Assembly (NCBI GenBank): GCA_903920405.1 | Contig: CAIXMC010000142.1 | Location: forward strand, 1-5,582 | Source of the DNA: an uncultured beta proteobacterium | GTDB taxonomy: Bacteria; Pseudomonadota; Gammaproteobacteria; Burkholderiales; Burkholderiaceae_C | Direction of reading: 5' to 3' | DNA length: 5,582 nt | Shown: positions 1-5,582 of the stretch, piece by piece | Layout: each line of letters opens with the position of its first letter | Numbering within the stretch: the first letter of the stretch is position 1 | Position numbers and translations under genes: made by a program | The notes under the pieces: model-generated | Database searches by the model: none | What the model saw: the letters and a program-made list of their open reading frames with translations, nothing else | Told to the model about the DNA's origin: nothing

Positions 1-858
1 ATTTTGCCAACGCGAGCAGGCTTGATGCTGGGGGTGACGTTGCTTTTGTTGCTGGTGGCTTCCATTAACTACCAGCTCAATCTGGGCTCTGTACTCACCT
101 TTTTGTTGGCTGGCTGTGCTGTGGTGGCCATTCACGTCAGTCACAGCACATTGTGCGGATTAACATTAAATTTGATAGCGCCCGATGCAATACACGCGGG
201 CGCTACAGCCATTTTTAACACCACACTTCACAATGATCGCCGTACCGTTCGCTATGGCATTGGCCTGTCTGTTCTGCATTCTGGGCAGTGGGCATGGTCT
301 GACGTTCCCAGTCAAGCCGATGCACGGGTTCAACTGACTTATGCACCTGAGCGCCGTGGGCTGCACCGGTTGCCCACGGTGTCCATTGAAACTTTTTTTC
401 CTCTGGGCACGTTTCGCGTTTGGGCCATGTGGCGGCCAGCAGCACATCTTTTGGTGTATCCCGCCCCAGAGCCTTTTGCGCCGCCTCTGCCTGTAGGCCA
501 AGCGTCAGAGGGCATTCATGCTCACGCGCTGCGCATCAGTCACCAGGGCGAACCCGACGGCCTGCGCCCTTACCGCAGCGGCGATACCTTAAAAACCATT
601 GTCTGGAAAAAAGCGGCAAAAACGGGTGAACTGGTCAGCCGTGACAGCACCGCCTTGCAGCAGCCAACTTTGTGGCTTGACCAGCAGCAAACGGGTCTGC
701 GCGAACCCGAAGCCCAGCTTGATCGCCTCTGCGCCTGGGTTTTGCGGGCAGATCAGCTTGGATTGACTTATGGATTGCGGCTCAGGTCAGAAGAGATTGC
801 ACCCAACAGTGGCACAGTCCACCGGCAGCGCTGCTTGCGAGCACTGGCTTTGGCGTGA
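1..858 (+). CDS. DUF58 domain-containing protein, 5'-partial
   Basis: Membrane-anchored DUF58 protein of unknown biochemical role. Families like this often sit beside MoxR ATPases and transglutaminase-like proteins. The frame is open to the window edge. The first start-like codon (TTG at 4) is probably internal, so the true start is likely upstream. Counting from that TTG, two hydrophobic segments lie at about residues 6-26 and 28-46, followed by a beta-rich region. The DUF58 signature follows at about 186-213: a GLRPYRSGD run, then I-x-W-K and A-A-K, close to the family's GLRPYRxGDxxRxIxWKxxAR. The protein ends at ALALA. Homologues I recall run on slightly further, so the tail is a little short. 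The next gene is corC, 51-57 bases downstream, rather than a transglutaminase gene, so its partner genes, if any, would be upstream. Family assignment is firm; function is not known from the sequence. Confidence 0.85.
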   Translation: MLPTRAGLMLGVTLLLLLVASINYQLNLGSVLTFLLAGCAVVAIHVSHSTLCGLTLNLIAPDAIHAGATAIFNTTLHNDRRTVRYGIGLSVLHSGQWAWSDVPSQADARVQLTYAPERRGLHRLPTVSIETFFPLGTFRVWAMWRPAAHLLVYPAPEPFAPPLPVGQASEGIHAHALRISHQGEPDGLRPYRSGDTLKTIVWKKAAKTGELVSRDSTALQQPTLWLDQQQTGLREPEAQLDRLCAWVLRADQLGLTYGLRLRSEEIAPNSGTVHRQRCLRALALA

Positions 859-915
859 AGAGGGTGATGTATCCTAGAGGCTTGTTCAACAACCGCATGT
901 CCTGCTTGATTGGCC

Positions 916-1776
916 GTGTCTGACCCCTACCCTGTGTCACCTGATCGCAAAGACCAGCGCACATTTTTGCAAAAGCTGGCCGAGTTCCTCCATCCCGGCC
1001 CCGATTCCACTGTCGAATTAATCAACACTCTGGCTGAAGCCGAGCACAATTTACTCATTGGCGCTGATTCACGCCGCATGTTGGAGGGCGTGATTCGCAT
1101 GGCAGACCTGACGGCGGGTGATGTGATGGTGCCTTCCACCCGCATGGACATGATCGATATTGTTGCGTCAGTAGATGATCTGATTCGGGGAATGATCAGC
1201 ACAGCGCACTCGCGTTTTCCGGTGTTTGATGGGGATCGTGAAAACATCATTGGCATTTTGATGGCCAAGGATTTGCTCAAACTACAGCGAGCACCAGAAC
1301 TGAACATTCGTGCCTTGCTGCGCCCCGCAGTGTTCGTTCCCGAGAGCAAAGCCTTGAACGACTTGCTTCGAGACTTTCAGGCCAACCATAACCATCTGGC
1401 CATTGTGATTGACGAGTTTGGCCGCGTGGCCGGTTTGGTCACCATTGAAGATGTTCTGGAAGAAATTGTGGGGGAGATTGAGGACGAATTTGACATTGCC
1501 AAAGATGAAGGTGATATTTTTGGTCTAGCTGATCGCAGTTACAGGGTCAGTGGCGATACCACCCTTGATCGCGTTGAAAATGCTTTTGGCATCAAACTCT
1601 ACAGTACCGACTGTGACAATGAATTTGACACCATCGGTGGCTTGATCGCGCATGAAATGGGTCATGTACCAAGGCGTGGTGAACACCATGTGCGTTCGGG
1701 ATTAAAGTTTGCGGCGATGCACACCAAGGGTGGGGCTGTGAAGTGGTTCAAAGTCACCCCCGTGCATGATGACTAG
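916..1776 (+). CDS. corC: CorC/YbeX-type CBS-domain protein (HlyC/CorC family)
   Basis: Cytosolic CBS-pair protein of the CorC/YbeX group, linked in E. coli to magnesium/cobalt efflux and, as YbeX, to ribosome and RNA metabolism. Counting from the GTG at 916: a variable N-terminus; a CBS pair at about 67-190 with the conserved MVP, TAHSRFPV, GILMAKDLL, VPESK, IVIDEFG and GLVTIEDVLEEIVGEIEDE stretches; and a C-terminal CorC_HlyC transporter-associated domain at about 208-284 (DTIGG, GHVPRRGE). It lacks the DUF21 membrane domain of the long family members, so the E. coli CorC/YbeX type fits best. A stop codon at 907-909 limits the start to TTG 910 or GTG 916. I chose GTG because the product then begins SDPYP, as in betaproteobacterial homologues I recall; no clear ribosome binding site helps decide. 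The 3' end overlaps lnt by 11 bases, as expected for the corC-lnt operon. Confidence 0.93.
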   Translation: MSDPYPVSPDRKDQRTFLQKLAEFLHPGPDSTVELINTLAEAEHNLLIGADSRRMLEGVIRMADLTAGDVMVPSTRMDMIDIVASVDDLIRGMISTAHSRFPVFDGDRENIIGILMAKDLLKLQRAPELNIRALLRPAVFVPESKALNDLLRDFQANHNHLAIVIDEFGRVAGLVTIEDVLEEIVGEIEDEFDIAKDEGDIFGLADRSYRVSGDTTLDRVENAFGIKLYSTDCDNEFDTIGGLIAHEMGHVPRRGEHHVRSGLKFAAMHTKGGAVKWFKVTPVHDD

Positions 1777-3421
1777 CCCCCAGAATTCCAGCTTTTACCT
1801 GTTTGTTCAACCTACCCTGGGTCGTCTTTTGATACCGCTCTTACTCTCTGTGCTGGCGGGCCTGCTGCAGGCAGCCAGCCTGGCTTGGCCTGTATCGGGT
1901 TGGGCACAGGGTCAGCCTTTGTGGTGGGGTGCGTTGCTGGCGCTGGCGACATTGGTGATGTTGATCAACTCCAGCCTCAGTGGACGTGAGGCCTTTGTGC
2001 GTGGCTGGTTGTTTGCCACGGCCTGGCTGGCCTGCACGTTTGGCTGGTTGTTCACTGCCATGCACACTTTTGGCGGTTTGAATGCGATCCTGGCGGTGTT
2101 GGCGGTGCTGATTCTGGCGGGATTGTTGGCGATTTATTACGCAGTGGTTGGTATGCTTTTTTGGCTTCTAACGCCCGTCCATCATGCGTTGAGTGCTACT
2201 TTTTTTGCAGCATTTTGGCTTCTGGCTGAACTGGCGCGTGGCGTGCTTTTGACCGGCTTTGGGTGGGGTGCTGTGGGCTATTCACAAATCGACGGGCCAC
2301 TGGCAGCCTGGATTGCCTGGGTGGGAATGTATGGCACAAGTGCTGTGGTGGCAGCCCTGGCTGCGTTGCTGGCGGCGGGTTTGAGTGCATCGTCCTTGCA
2401 ACGCATGGCAGGGTGTGGACTGGCGGCATTGGCCCTCATGGTGCTGCCACAGTGGCTGCCCACACCAACGGGAGGCTCTGCTGGAACACTCAAAGTGACT
2501 TTATTGCAAGGCAACATTGCTCAAGATGAAAAGTTTGATGTGAGCACTGGCATTCAACAAGCCTTGCACTGGTATGGTGAGCAATTAAACGCCAGCCGAA
2601 GTTCGCTCATCATCACCCCCGAGACCGCCTTCGCACTGCCGCCTGATCGATTGCCTACTGGCTATTGGACAGATACAAAGGCGCGCTTTGCCACGGCAGA
2701 TCAGGCTGCACTGGTGGGTGTCACGTTAGGCAACTACACCGAGGGTTACACCAATTCCGTCGTTGGCTTTGCGCCCGGGCAAACCAAGCCCTGGCGCTAC
2801 GACAAGCATCATCTGGTGCCCTTTGGTGAGTTCATTCCCACTTTTTTTCGCTGGTTCACCGATTTGATGCACATTCCTTTTGGTGACTTTAACCGTGGGG
2901 GATTGCCTCAACCCACGTTTGACTGGCAAGGCCAACGCCTGGCAGCCACCATTTGCTATGAAAATTTATTCACAGAAGAACTGGCCACCCAGTTTGTAAA
3001 CGAAGCGCTGGCCCCAACCATTTGGGTCAATGTCAGCAATTTGGGCTGGTTTGGTGAACATCTGGCGATGGATCAGCACTTGCAGATTGCGCGTATGCGT
3101 GCGCTGGAGTTTGCCCGTCCTTTTTTGCTGGCCACCAACACTGGGCGAACCGCCATCGTGAACCACTTGGGTCAAGTGAGCTACGCAGCACCTTCGCATA
3201 CGCCCTTTGTGCTAGAGGGCCAGGTAGAAGGGCGAACAGGGCTAACGCCTTACGCCCGTTGGGTAGCGCACAAGGGACTGTGGCCTTTGTGGGTGATGTC
3301 CTTGGCCGTGCTGTTGATCGTATGGGGATGCCAGATGCGCCACATGAGTTACAAACAGTTGTTGATTAGCTTTTCAGATGTGGTTATAATTGATCGCCAT
3401 GAACAACTATCGTATCAATGA
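1766..3421 (+). CDS. lnt: Apolipoprotein N-acyltransferase, C-terminus extended into a mobile element
   Basis: Integral inner-membrane enzyme that transfers the third acyl chain from a phospholipid to the N-terminal cysteine of apolipoproteins, the last step of lipoprotein maturation. Several hydrophobic helices fill about residues 20-230. A nitrilase-like periplasmic domain follows at about 242-490, then a last helix at about 505-521. The expected catalytic triad is visible: E286 (ITPETAF), K347 (YDKHHLVPFGEF) and C397 (ATICYEN). Downstream motifs NVSNLGWFG, QHLQIARMRALE and RPFLLATNTGRTA are also intact. The start (ATG 1766, or ATG 1769) overlaps the corC end and has no strong ribosome binding site, so coupling to corC is likely. 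After the last helix the frame continues about 30 residues that do not resemble an Lnt end, and stops at 3419-3421 inside tnpA. The inference is that an IS607-type insertion replaced the native 3' end. All catalytic parts remain, so it is probably active. Confidence 0.95.
   Translation: MMTSPQNSSFYLFVQPTLGRLLIPLLLSVLAGLLQAASLAWPVSGWAQGQPLWWGALLALATLVMLINSSLSGREAFVRGWLFATAWLACTFGWLFTAMHTFGGLNAILAVLAVLILAGLLAIYYAVVGMLFWLLTPVHHALSATFFAAFWLLAELARGVLLTGFGWGAVGYSQIDGPLAAWIAWVGMYGTSAVVAALAALLAAGLSASSLQRMAGCGLAALALMVLPQWLPTPTGGSAGTLKVTLLQGNIAQDEKFDVSTGIQQALHWYGEQLNASRSSLIITPETAFALPPDRLPTGYWTDTKARFATADQAALVGVTLGNYTEGYTNSVVGFAPGQTKPWRYDKHHLVPFGEFIPTFFRWFTDLMHIPFGDFNRGGLPQPTFDWQGQRLAATICYENLFTEELATQFVNEALAPTIWVNVSNLGWFGEHLAMDQHLQIARMRALEFARPFLLATNTGRTAIVNHLGQVSYAAPSHTPFVLEGQVEGRTGLTPYARWVAHKGLWPLWVMSLAVLLIVWGCQMRHMSYKQLLISFSDVVIIDRHEQLSYQ
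3362..3390 (+). promoter_or_regulatory. Predicted sigma-70 promoter for tnpA
   Basis: A perfect TATAAT lies at 3385-3390, with TTGATT (4 of 6 matches to TTGACA) at 3362-3367 and a 17-base spacer, the optimal distance. Initiation 7-9 bases past the -10 box would fall at 3397-3399, on or next to the tnpA ATG. There is no Shine-Dalgarno-like sequence just before that ATG. If the element boundary is the GG at 3382-3383, the -35 half would be host DNA and the -10 half element DNA. This is a motif call only. Confidence 0.5.
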
Positions 3422-3446
3422 ATTTGCAAAACGTGTTGGGCGATCA
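3391..3446. repeat. 8-bp inverted repeat flanking the tnpA start codon
   Basis: TGATCGCC at 3391-3398 is matched by its exact reverse complement GGCGATCA at 3439-3446, with 40 bases between. The left arm sits between the -10 box and the tnpA ATG; the right arm is inside the HTH-coding part. A further TTGATCG lies at 3314-3320. It could be a TnpA binding or autoregulation site, or a chance match. Confidence 0.3.
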
Positions 3447-4025
3447 GTCCAAACAATTCGCCGATGGGAGCGTGAAGGCAAGCTGACGGCAAAACGATTG
3501 CCTTCAGGTCAGAGATATTTTGACGAGTCGGATGTTCGGTTGTTGTTGGGTGGTGCGCCAGATAAGAAAAGCATCGTTGTTTATTGCCGTGTCAGTAGTG
3601 CCGGACAGAAAGATGATTTAGCGTCACAAGTAGCGGCGATGGAAGGCTATTGTTTGGCAGGTGCAATTCCGGTTGACGAGTGGGTGCAAGAAATTGGCGG
3701 AGGAATGAATTTCAAACGCAAACATTTTTTGTCCATTGTGGATCGCATTCAACGTGGCGAGATTGTGAAATTGATTGTTGCTCACAAGGATCGTTTGATG
3801 CGATTTGGTTTCGATTTGTTTAGCCATATTGCTACTGAAAATGGCTGTGAGATTGTTGTGGCAAACCAGGAATCATTGTCACCACAGCAAGAAATGGTTG
3901 AGGATTTAATGGCTATCGTTCATACCTTTAGTTGTCGGTTGCATGGAATGCGGAAGTATCATAAAGTTATCAAGGAAGAGTTTCCTCAATACAAACTAGA
4001 ACATTTAAAAGAAGAATTGCAATGA
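3399..4025 (+). CDS. tnpA: IS607-family transposase TnpA (MerR-HTH serine recombinase)
   Basis: Serine recombinase that would excise and insert the element through a 5'-phosphoserine intermediate. The product is 208 residues, usual for the family. The order of domains is the IS607 one, with DNA-binding head first: a MerR/excisionase-like winged helix at about 4-50 (INEFAKRVGRSVQTIRRWER, then LPSGQRYFDESDV), then a resolvase catalytic domain at about 57-190. The catalytic serine is S66 in YCRVSS, with R64 beside it; R132 and R135 in AHKDRLMRFG match the active-site arginines of the resolvase family. The ATG at 3399 is chosen because the product begins directly before the HTH; a TTG at 3390 is in frame but overlaps the -10 box. 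The gene overlaps the extended lnt by 23 bases at its 5' end and the next gene by 4 bases (ATGA) at its 3' end. It looks intact. Confidence 0.95.
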   Translation: MNNYRINEFAKRVGRSVQTIRRWEREGKLTAKRLPSGQRYFDESDVRLLLGGAPDKKSIVVYCRVSSAGQKDDLASQVAAMEGYCLAGAIPVDEWVQEIGGGMNFKRKHFLSIVDRIQRGEIVKLIVAHKDRLMRFGFDLFSHIATENGCEIVVANQESLSPQQEMVEDLMAIVHTFSCRLHGMRKYHKVIKEEFPQYKLEHLKEELQ

Positions 4026-4387
4026 ACTATCAACTGAAAGCGAGAACAGTGCGTGTTGCTATTGATGAAGAATTCGGTTTCTTTGAAATGCAAACGCGCT
4101 TTGACATCTGCGACATTGATGGCAAGGTTATCGATGATGCGCAAGGTTATGGCTATAAGACGGCGCAATCTGCGCACAAGGCCGCAGCCTATAAGTTCAA
4201 AGGTGGAAAACAAAAGGTTGATGCAGCAAAAGCGTTCTGGCGCAAGCATAAAGATTTTGCCAAGAAACTGTCCGATGTTCTGCTTGAGAATATAAAAGAC
4301 CCACCGACAGATGCGCAGATTGTTGCGTTCGCTGCTGAGTGTGATGTCACCAACTTCAACCCGAAATTGGTAAAGGCGCTTCCTTGA
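4022..4387 (+). CDS. Unrecognised 121-residue protein encoded between tnpA and tnpB
   Basis: I do not recognise this protein's function. It starts at ATG 4022, sharing ATGA with the tnpA stop, and its TGA at 4385-4387 overlaps the TTG start of tnpB, so it is embedded in the transposase operon. A purine-rich AAAGAAGAA run precedes the ATG. The N-terminal half (about 5-45) looks beta-rich and carries an acidic FDICDIDG stretch. A GYGYKTAQSAHKAAAYKF segment at 42-59 is the most family-like part. The C-terminal half (about 64-120) is Lys/Ala-rich and probably helical, with an aromatic-basic AFWRKHKDFAKKL run at 70-82. By my count it has 20 Lys/Arg against 17 Asp/Glu. There is no signal peptide, membrane segment or metal-binding cysteine cluster (cysteines at 30 and 107 only). 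Tight coupling makes a role with the element plausible (recombination accessory, TnpB or RNA partner, regulator), but none is shown. The coupling and composition make a real gene more likely than a chance frame. Confidence 0.75.
   Translation: MNYQLKARTVRVAIDEEFGFFEMQTRFDICDIDGKVIDDAQGYGYKTAQSAHKAAAYKFKGGKQKVDAAKAFWRKHKDFAKKLSDVLLENIKDPPTDAQIVAFAAECDVTNFNPKLVKALP
4372..4376 (+). promoter_or_regulatory. Ribosome binding site supporting the TTG start of tnpB
   Basis: AAAGG lies 7 bases before TTG 4384. In that frame there are stops at 4336-4338 and 4342-4344, and no other usual start codon before the TTG. The next candidate is ATG 4414, ten codons on. This decides the start in favour of the TTG and gives a TTGA stop/start overlap with the preceding gene. 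Confidence 0.5.
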
Positions 4388-5582
4388 AAGTTACGCGCAC
4401 CCTTGTTGCTGATATGCCAATCCATCTTGCTACCATTTGCAAGTTTGTAGGCTACATTCGCGCTGATATTTGGCGACGTTATGGTGCGCTTCAAAACATT
4501 GGGAAAAGTAATCAGGATATTCGTGCAGAAATAGCTGCGGGGCAATATTACACAAGTTTTCTGGTAGATGGAACAATCCGCAACGAAACCACAAAAGACA
4601 TCATGAACGATGTATTGACGTACAAAGCAGCAGCAATGGTCAAGGTTCGTCAAGCTATCCATGCTCGCACCAAGGACAAAGCAGAACAGAAACGACTCTA
4701 CACACTATTACGCGATGATAAATGGCAAACTGACAACTTTCTACACCGTCAAATGCGCAAGCATTTTCGGCATGGGAAATCGGCAGTTGCAAATCAATTC
4801 ATCGTTCGATCTGACAGGCACACATCAAAGGTTGTTGATGGACGACTGAGTGTCACTATTCAAATTGCAAAAAAGTATGGCAGCGACATCACATTAGCAA
4901 CAACATCTAGCGGGAAAAATGTCGATCTTACTGGACGAAATCTGCGTATTATTGTGAAAGACGACCGTGCCGAGATTCACTATGCAACTGAAAAAGGCGA
5001 CGGACGCGTATGTGGCACACAGGTCATTGGCATAGATAAAGGTTATACCGAGGCGTTCATTGACTCTGATGGTGAGACGCATGGTGAGAAATTTGGCTCA
5101 GTGCTGACTGAGTACAGCGACAAGACTGCTGAAACAAATAAGCAGCGCAATAAGTTGCACGCGCTGGAAAAGAAACACCGCAAGGCTGGTAATATTGCCA
5201 AGGCTGATCGCATCAAACAAAACAATCTTGGCCGCAAGAAAATTGATGCGCGGCGGGATGAAACTCAGGATCAACTTCGCAATATTGCATTCCAATCTGC
5301 ACATAGCATAGTGGATAAGGCGGCTATAGTAGTTTCTGAGGATTTGACATCATCTATTGCGAAGAAACAGCAATGGAAAAAATTCAATAGAAGAATGAGT
5401 TCATGGGCCAAAGGTTCGTTGGCTGATGCATTGGACTCGGTAAGTACGCAGCGTAAAGCCAAGCATGTCTTGGTTAACTCAGCCTATACATCGCAAATGG
5501 ACTCGACTACCGGCTTGCTGCAAGGCAAGCGCGTTGGCGATAAGTTTTACCGTGAAAACGGGGATGTTCTCCAGGCCGACCA
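4384..5582 (+). CDS. tnpB: TnpB RuvC-like RNA-guided nuclease, 3'-partial, without zinc-ribbon cysteines
   Basis: TnpB proteins are omega-RNA-guided DNA endonucleases of IS200/IS605 and IS607 elements and the ancestors of Cas12. The frame runs unbroken from TTG 4384 to the window edge (399 complete codons). The N-terminal region, about 1-200, includes a basic LHRQMRKHFRHGKS run at 120-133. RuvC-I follows with D218 in GIDKGYTE, then a Lys/Arg-rich helical stretch at about 250-295. RuvC-II has E319 in VVSEDLTS, followed by NRRMSSWAKGSL at 335-346. The C-terminal YTSQ motif is at 368-371, and D399 in QAD is the expected RuvC-III residue, on the last full codon. Where TnpB normally has two CxxC pairs after YTSQ, this protein reads MDSTTGLLQGK and YRENG with no cysteine; the only cysteines in view are C19 and C210. 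All three acidic residues are present, so nuclease activity is plausible. Perhaps 15-50 residues are missing. Confidence 0.92.
   Translation, partial: MKVTRTLVADMPIHLATICKFVGYIRADIWRRYGALQNIGKSNQDIRAEIAAGQYYTSFLVDGTIRNETTKDIMNDVLTYKAAAMVKVRQAIHARTKDKAEQKRLYTLLRDDKWQTDNFLHRQMRKHFRHGKSAVANQFIVRSDRHTSKVVDGRLSVTIQIAKKYGSDITLATTSSGKNVDLTGRNLRIIVKDDRAEIHYATEKGDGRVCGTQVIGIDKGYTEAFIDSDGETHGEKFGSVLTEYSDKTAETNKQRNKLHALEKKHRKAGNIAKADRIKQNNLGRKKIDARRDETQDQLRNIAFQSAHSIVDKAAIVVSEDLTSSIAKKQQWKKFNRRMSSWAKGSLADALDSVSTQRKAKHVLVNSAYTSQMDSTTGLLQGKRVGDKFYRENGDVLQAD
5513..5530 (+). repeat. Small inverted repeat (potential hairpin) near the tnpB 3' end
   Basis: GCTTGC at 5513-5518 pairs perfectly with GCAAGC at 5525-5530 around a 6-base loop. 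In TnpB elements the omega RNA often begins inside the 3' part of tnpB, so this hairpin could belong to it. It also lies in coding sequence and is short, so chance is a fair alternative. Confidence 0.25.

Larger units (their letters stand above)
3328..5582 (+). mobile_element. IS607-type insertion sequence (tnpA - extra ORF - tnpB), right end outside window
   Basis: The stretch encodes a serine-recombinase TnpA with a MerR-like DNA-binding head and a TnpB, the defining pair of the IS607 family, with a third small gene between them. Base composition becomes visibly more AT-rich here than in corC and lnt. IS607 elements have no terminal inverted repeats and are reported to recombine at a GG dinucleotide, so the left end cannot be fixed by eye. 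The two GG sites that fit are in the GGGG run at 3324-3327, just after the last Lnt helix, and at 3382-3383, just before the tnpA promoter's -10. The start given is the outer estimate; the inner limit is tnpA at 3399. The right end lies beyond 5582. Confidence 0.85.

Noticed and set aside
870..875. TATCCT as a -10 box for corC.
   Set aside because: No -35-like hexamer at 16-18 bases; the nearest TTGGCG is 14 bases away.
850..877. A shift of one base near the end of the DUF58 gene would extend it from ALAL to WREEGDVS with a stop at 875-877.
   Set aside because: The extension is only a few residues and I cannot confirm that homologues share it; the in-frame TGA at 856-858 is a plausible natural end.
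882..892. Palindrome TTGTT-C-AACAA in the DUF58-corC gap, a possible operator.
   Set aside because: It is short, has a one-base centre so forms no hairpin, and a similar TTGTTCAAC occurs inside lnt near 1802; no promoter of good spacing is beside it.
3390..3398. TTG 3390 as the tnpA start.
   Set aside because: It overlaps the -10 box and adds three residues before the family-typical beginning; ATG 3399 is better.
4189..4662. Minus-strand 157-residue open frame across the middle gene and the tnpB start.
   Set aside because: It is antisense to two coupled genes, has no recognisable domain, and tnpB in the forward frame has clear family motifs.
4661..4849. Plus-strand 62-residue frame inside the tnpB N-terminal region.
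   Set aside because: It is an out-of-frame shadow of tnpB, whose own frame continues unbroken through it.
3328..5582. CRISPR-Cas12-like locus reading of the TnpB region.
   Set aside because: No repeat-spacer array or adaptation genes are present, and the TnpA beside it makes a transposon-encoded TnpB the plain explanation.

Overview
The window is a piece of bacterial chromosome in two parts. The left part (1 to about 3,330) carries housekeeping-type genes all on the + strand: the 3' part of a DUF58 protein, a CorC/YbeX-type CBS-domain protein, and lnt (apolipoprotein N-acyltransferase). The corC-lnt pair is a conserved proteobacterial arrangement. The form of the proteins (a short CorC beginning SDPYP, a DUF58 protein with two N-terminal membrane segments) and the moderate GC suggest a betaproteobacterium of the Burkholderiales, perhaps Limnobacter-like. 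That placement is inference from remembered homologues only.

The right part (from about 3,330-3,400 to the window end) is more AT-rich and is a mobile element of the IS607 type. It has a MerR-HTH plus serine-recombinase TnpA (3399-4025), an unrecognised 121-residue protein (4022-4387), and a TnpB RuvC-like nuclease (4384 to beyond 5582). The three genes are chained by two 4-base stop/start overlaps (ATGA, then TTGA), so they look like one translationally coupled operon. A near-consensus promoter lies just before tnpA and would give an almost leaderless mRNA.

The element sits at the very 3' end of lnt. The lnt reading frame runs on into the element and stops 23 bases inside tnpA, so the last 20-30 residues of Lnt are probably element-derived, while the catalytic Glu-Lys-Cys and the last membrane helix are kept.

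The points most worth following are the extra gene between tnpA and tnpB, a TnpB whose usual zinc-ribbon region has no cysteines, and the lnt-element junction. The window ends on the codon for the third RuvC acidic residue of TnpB. The element's right end, and any omega RNA with its guide, are therefore mostly out of view.
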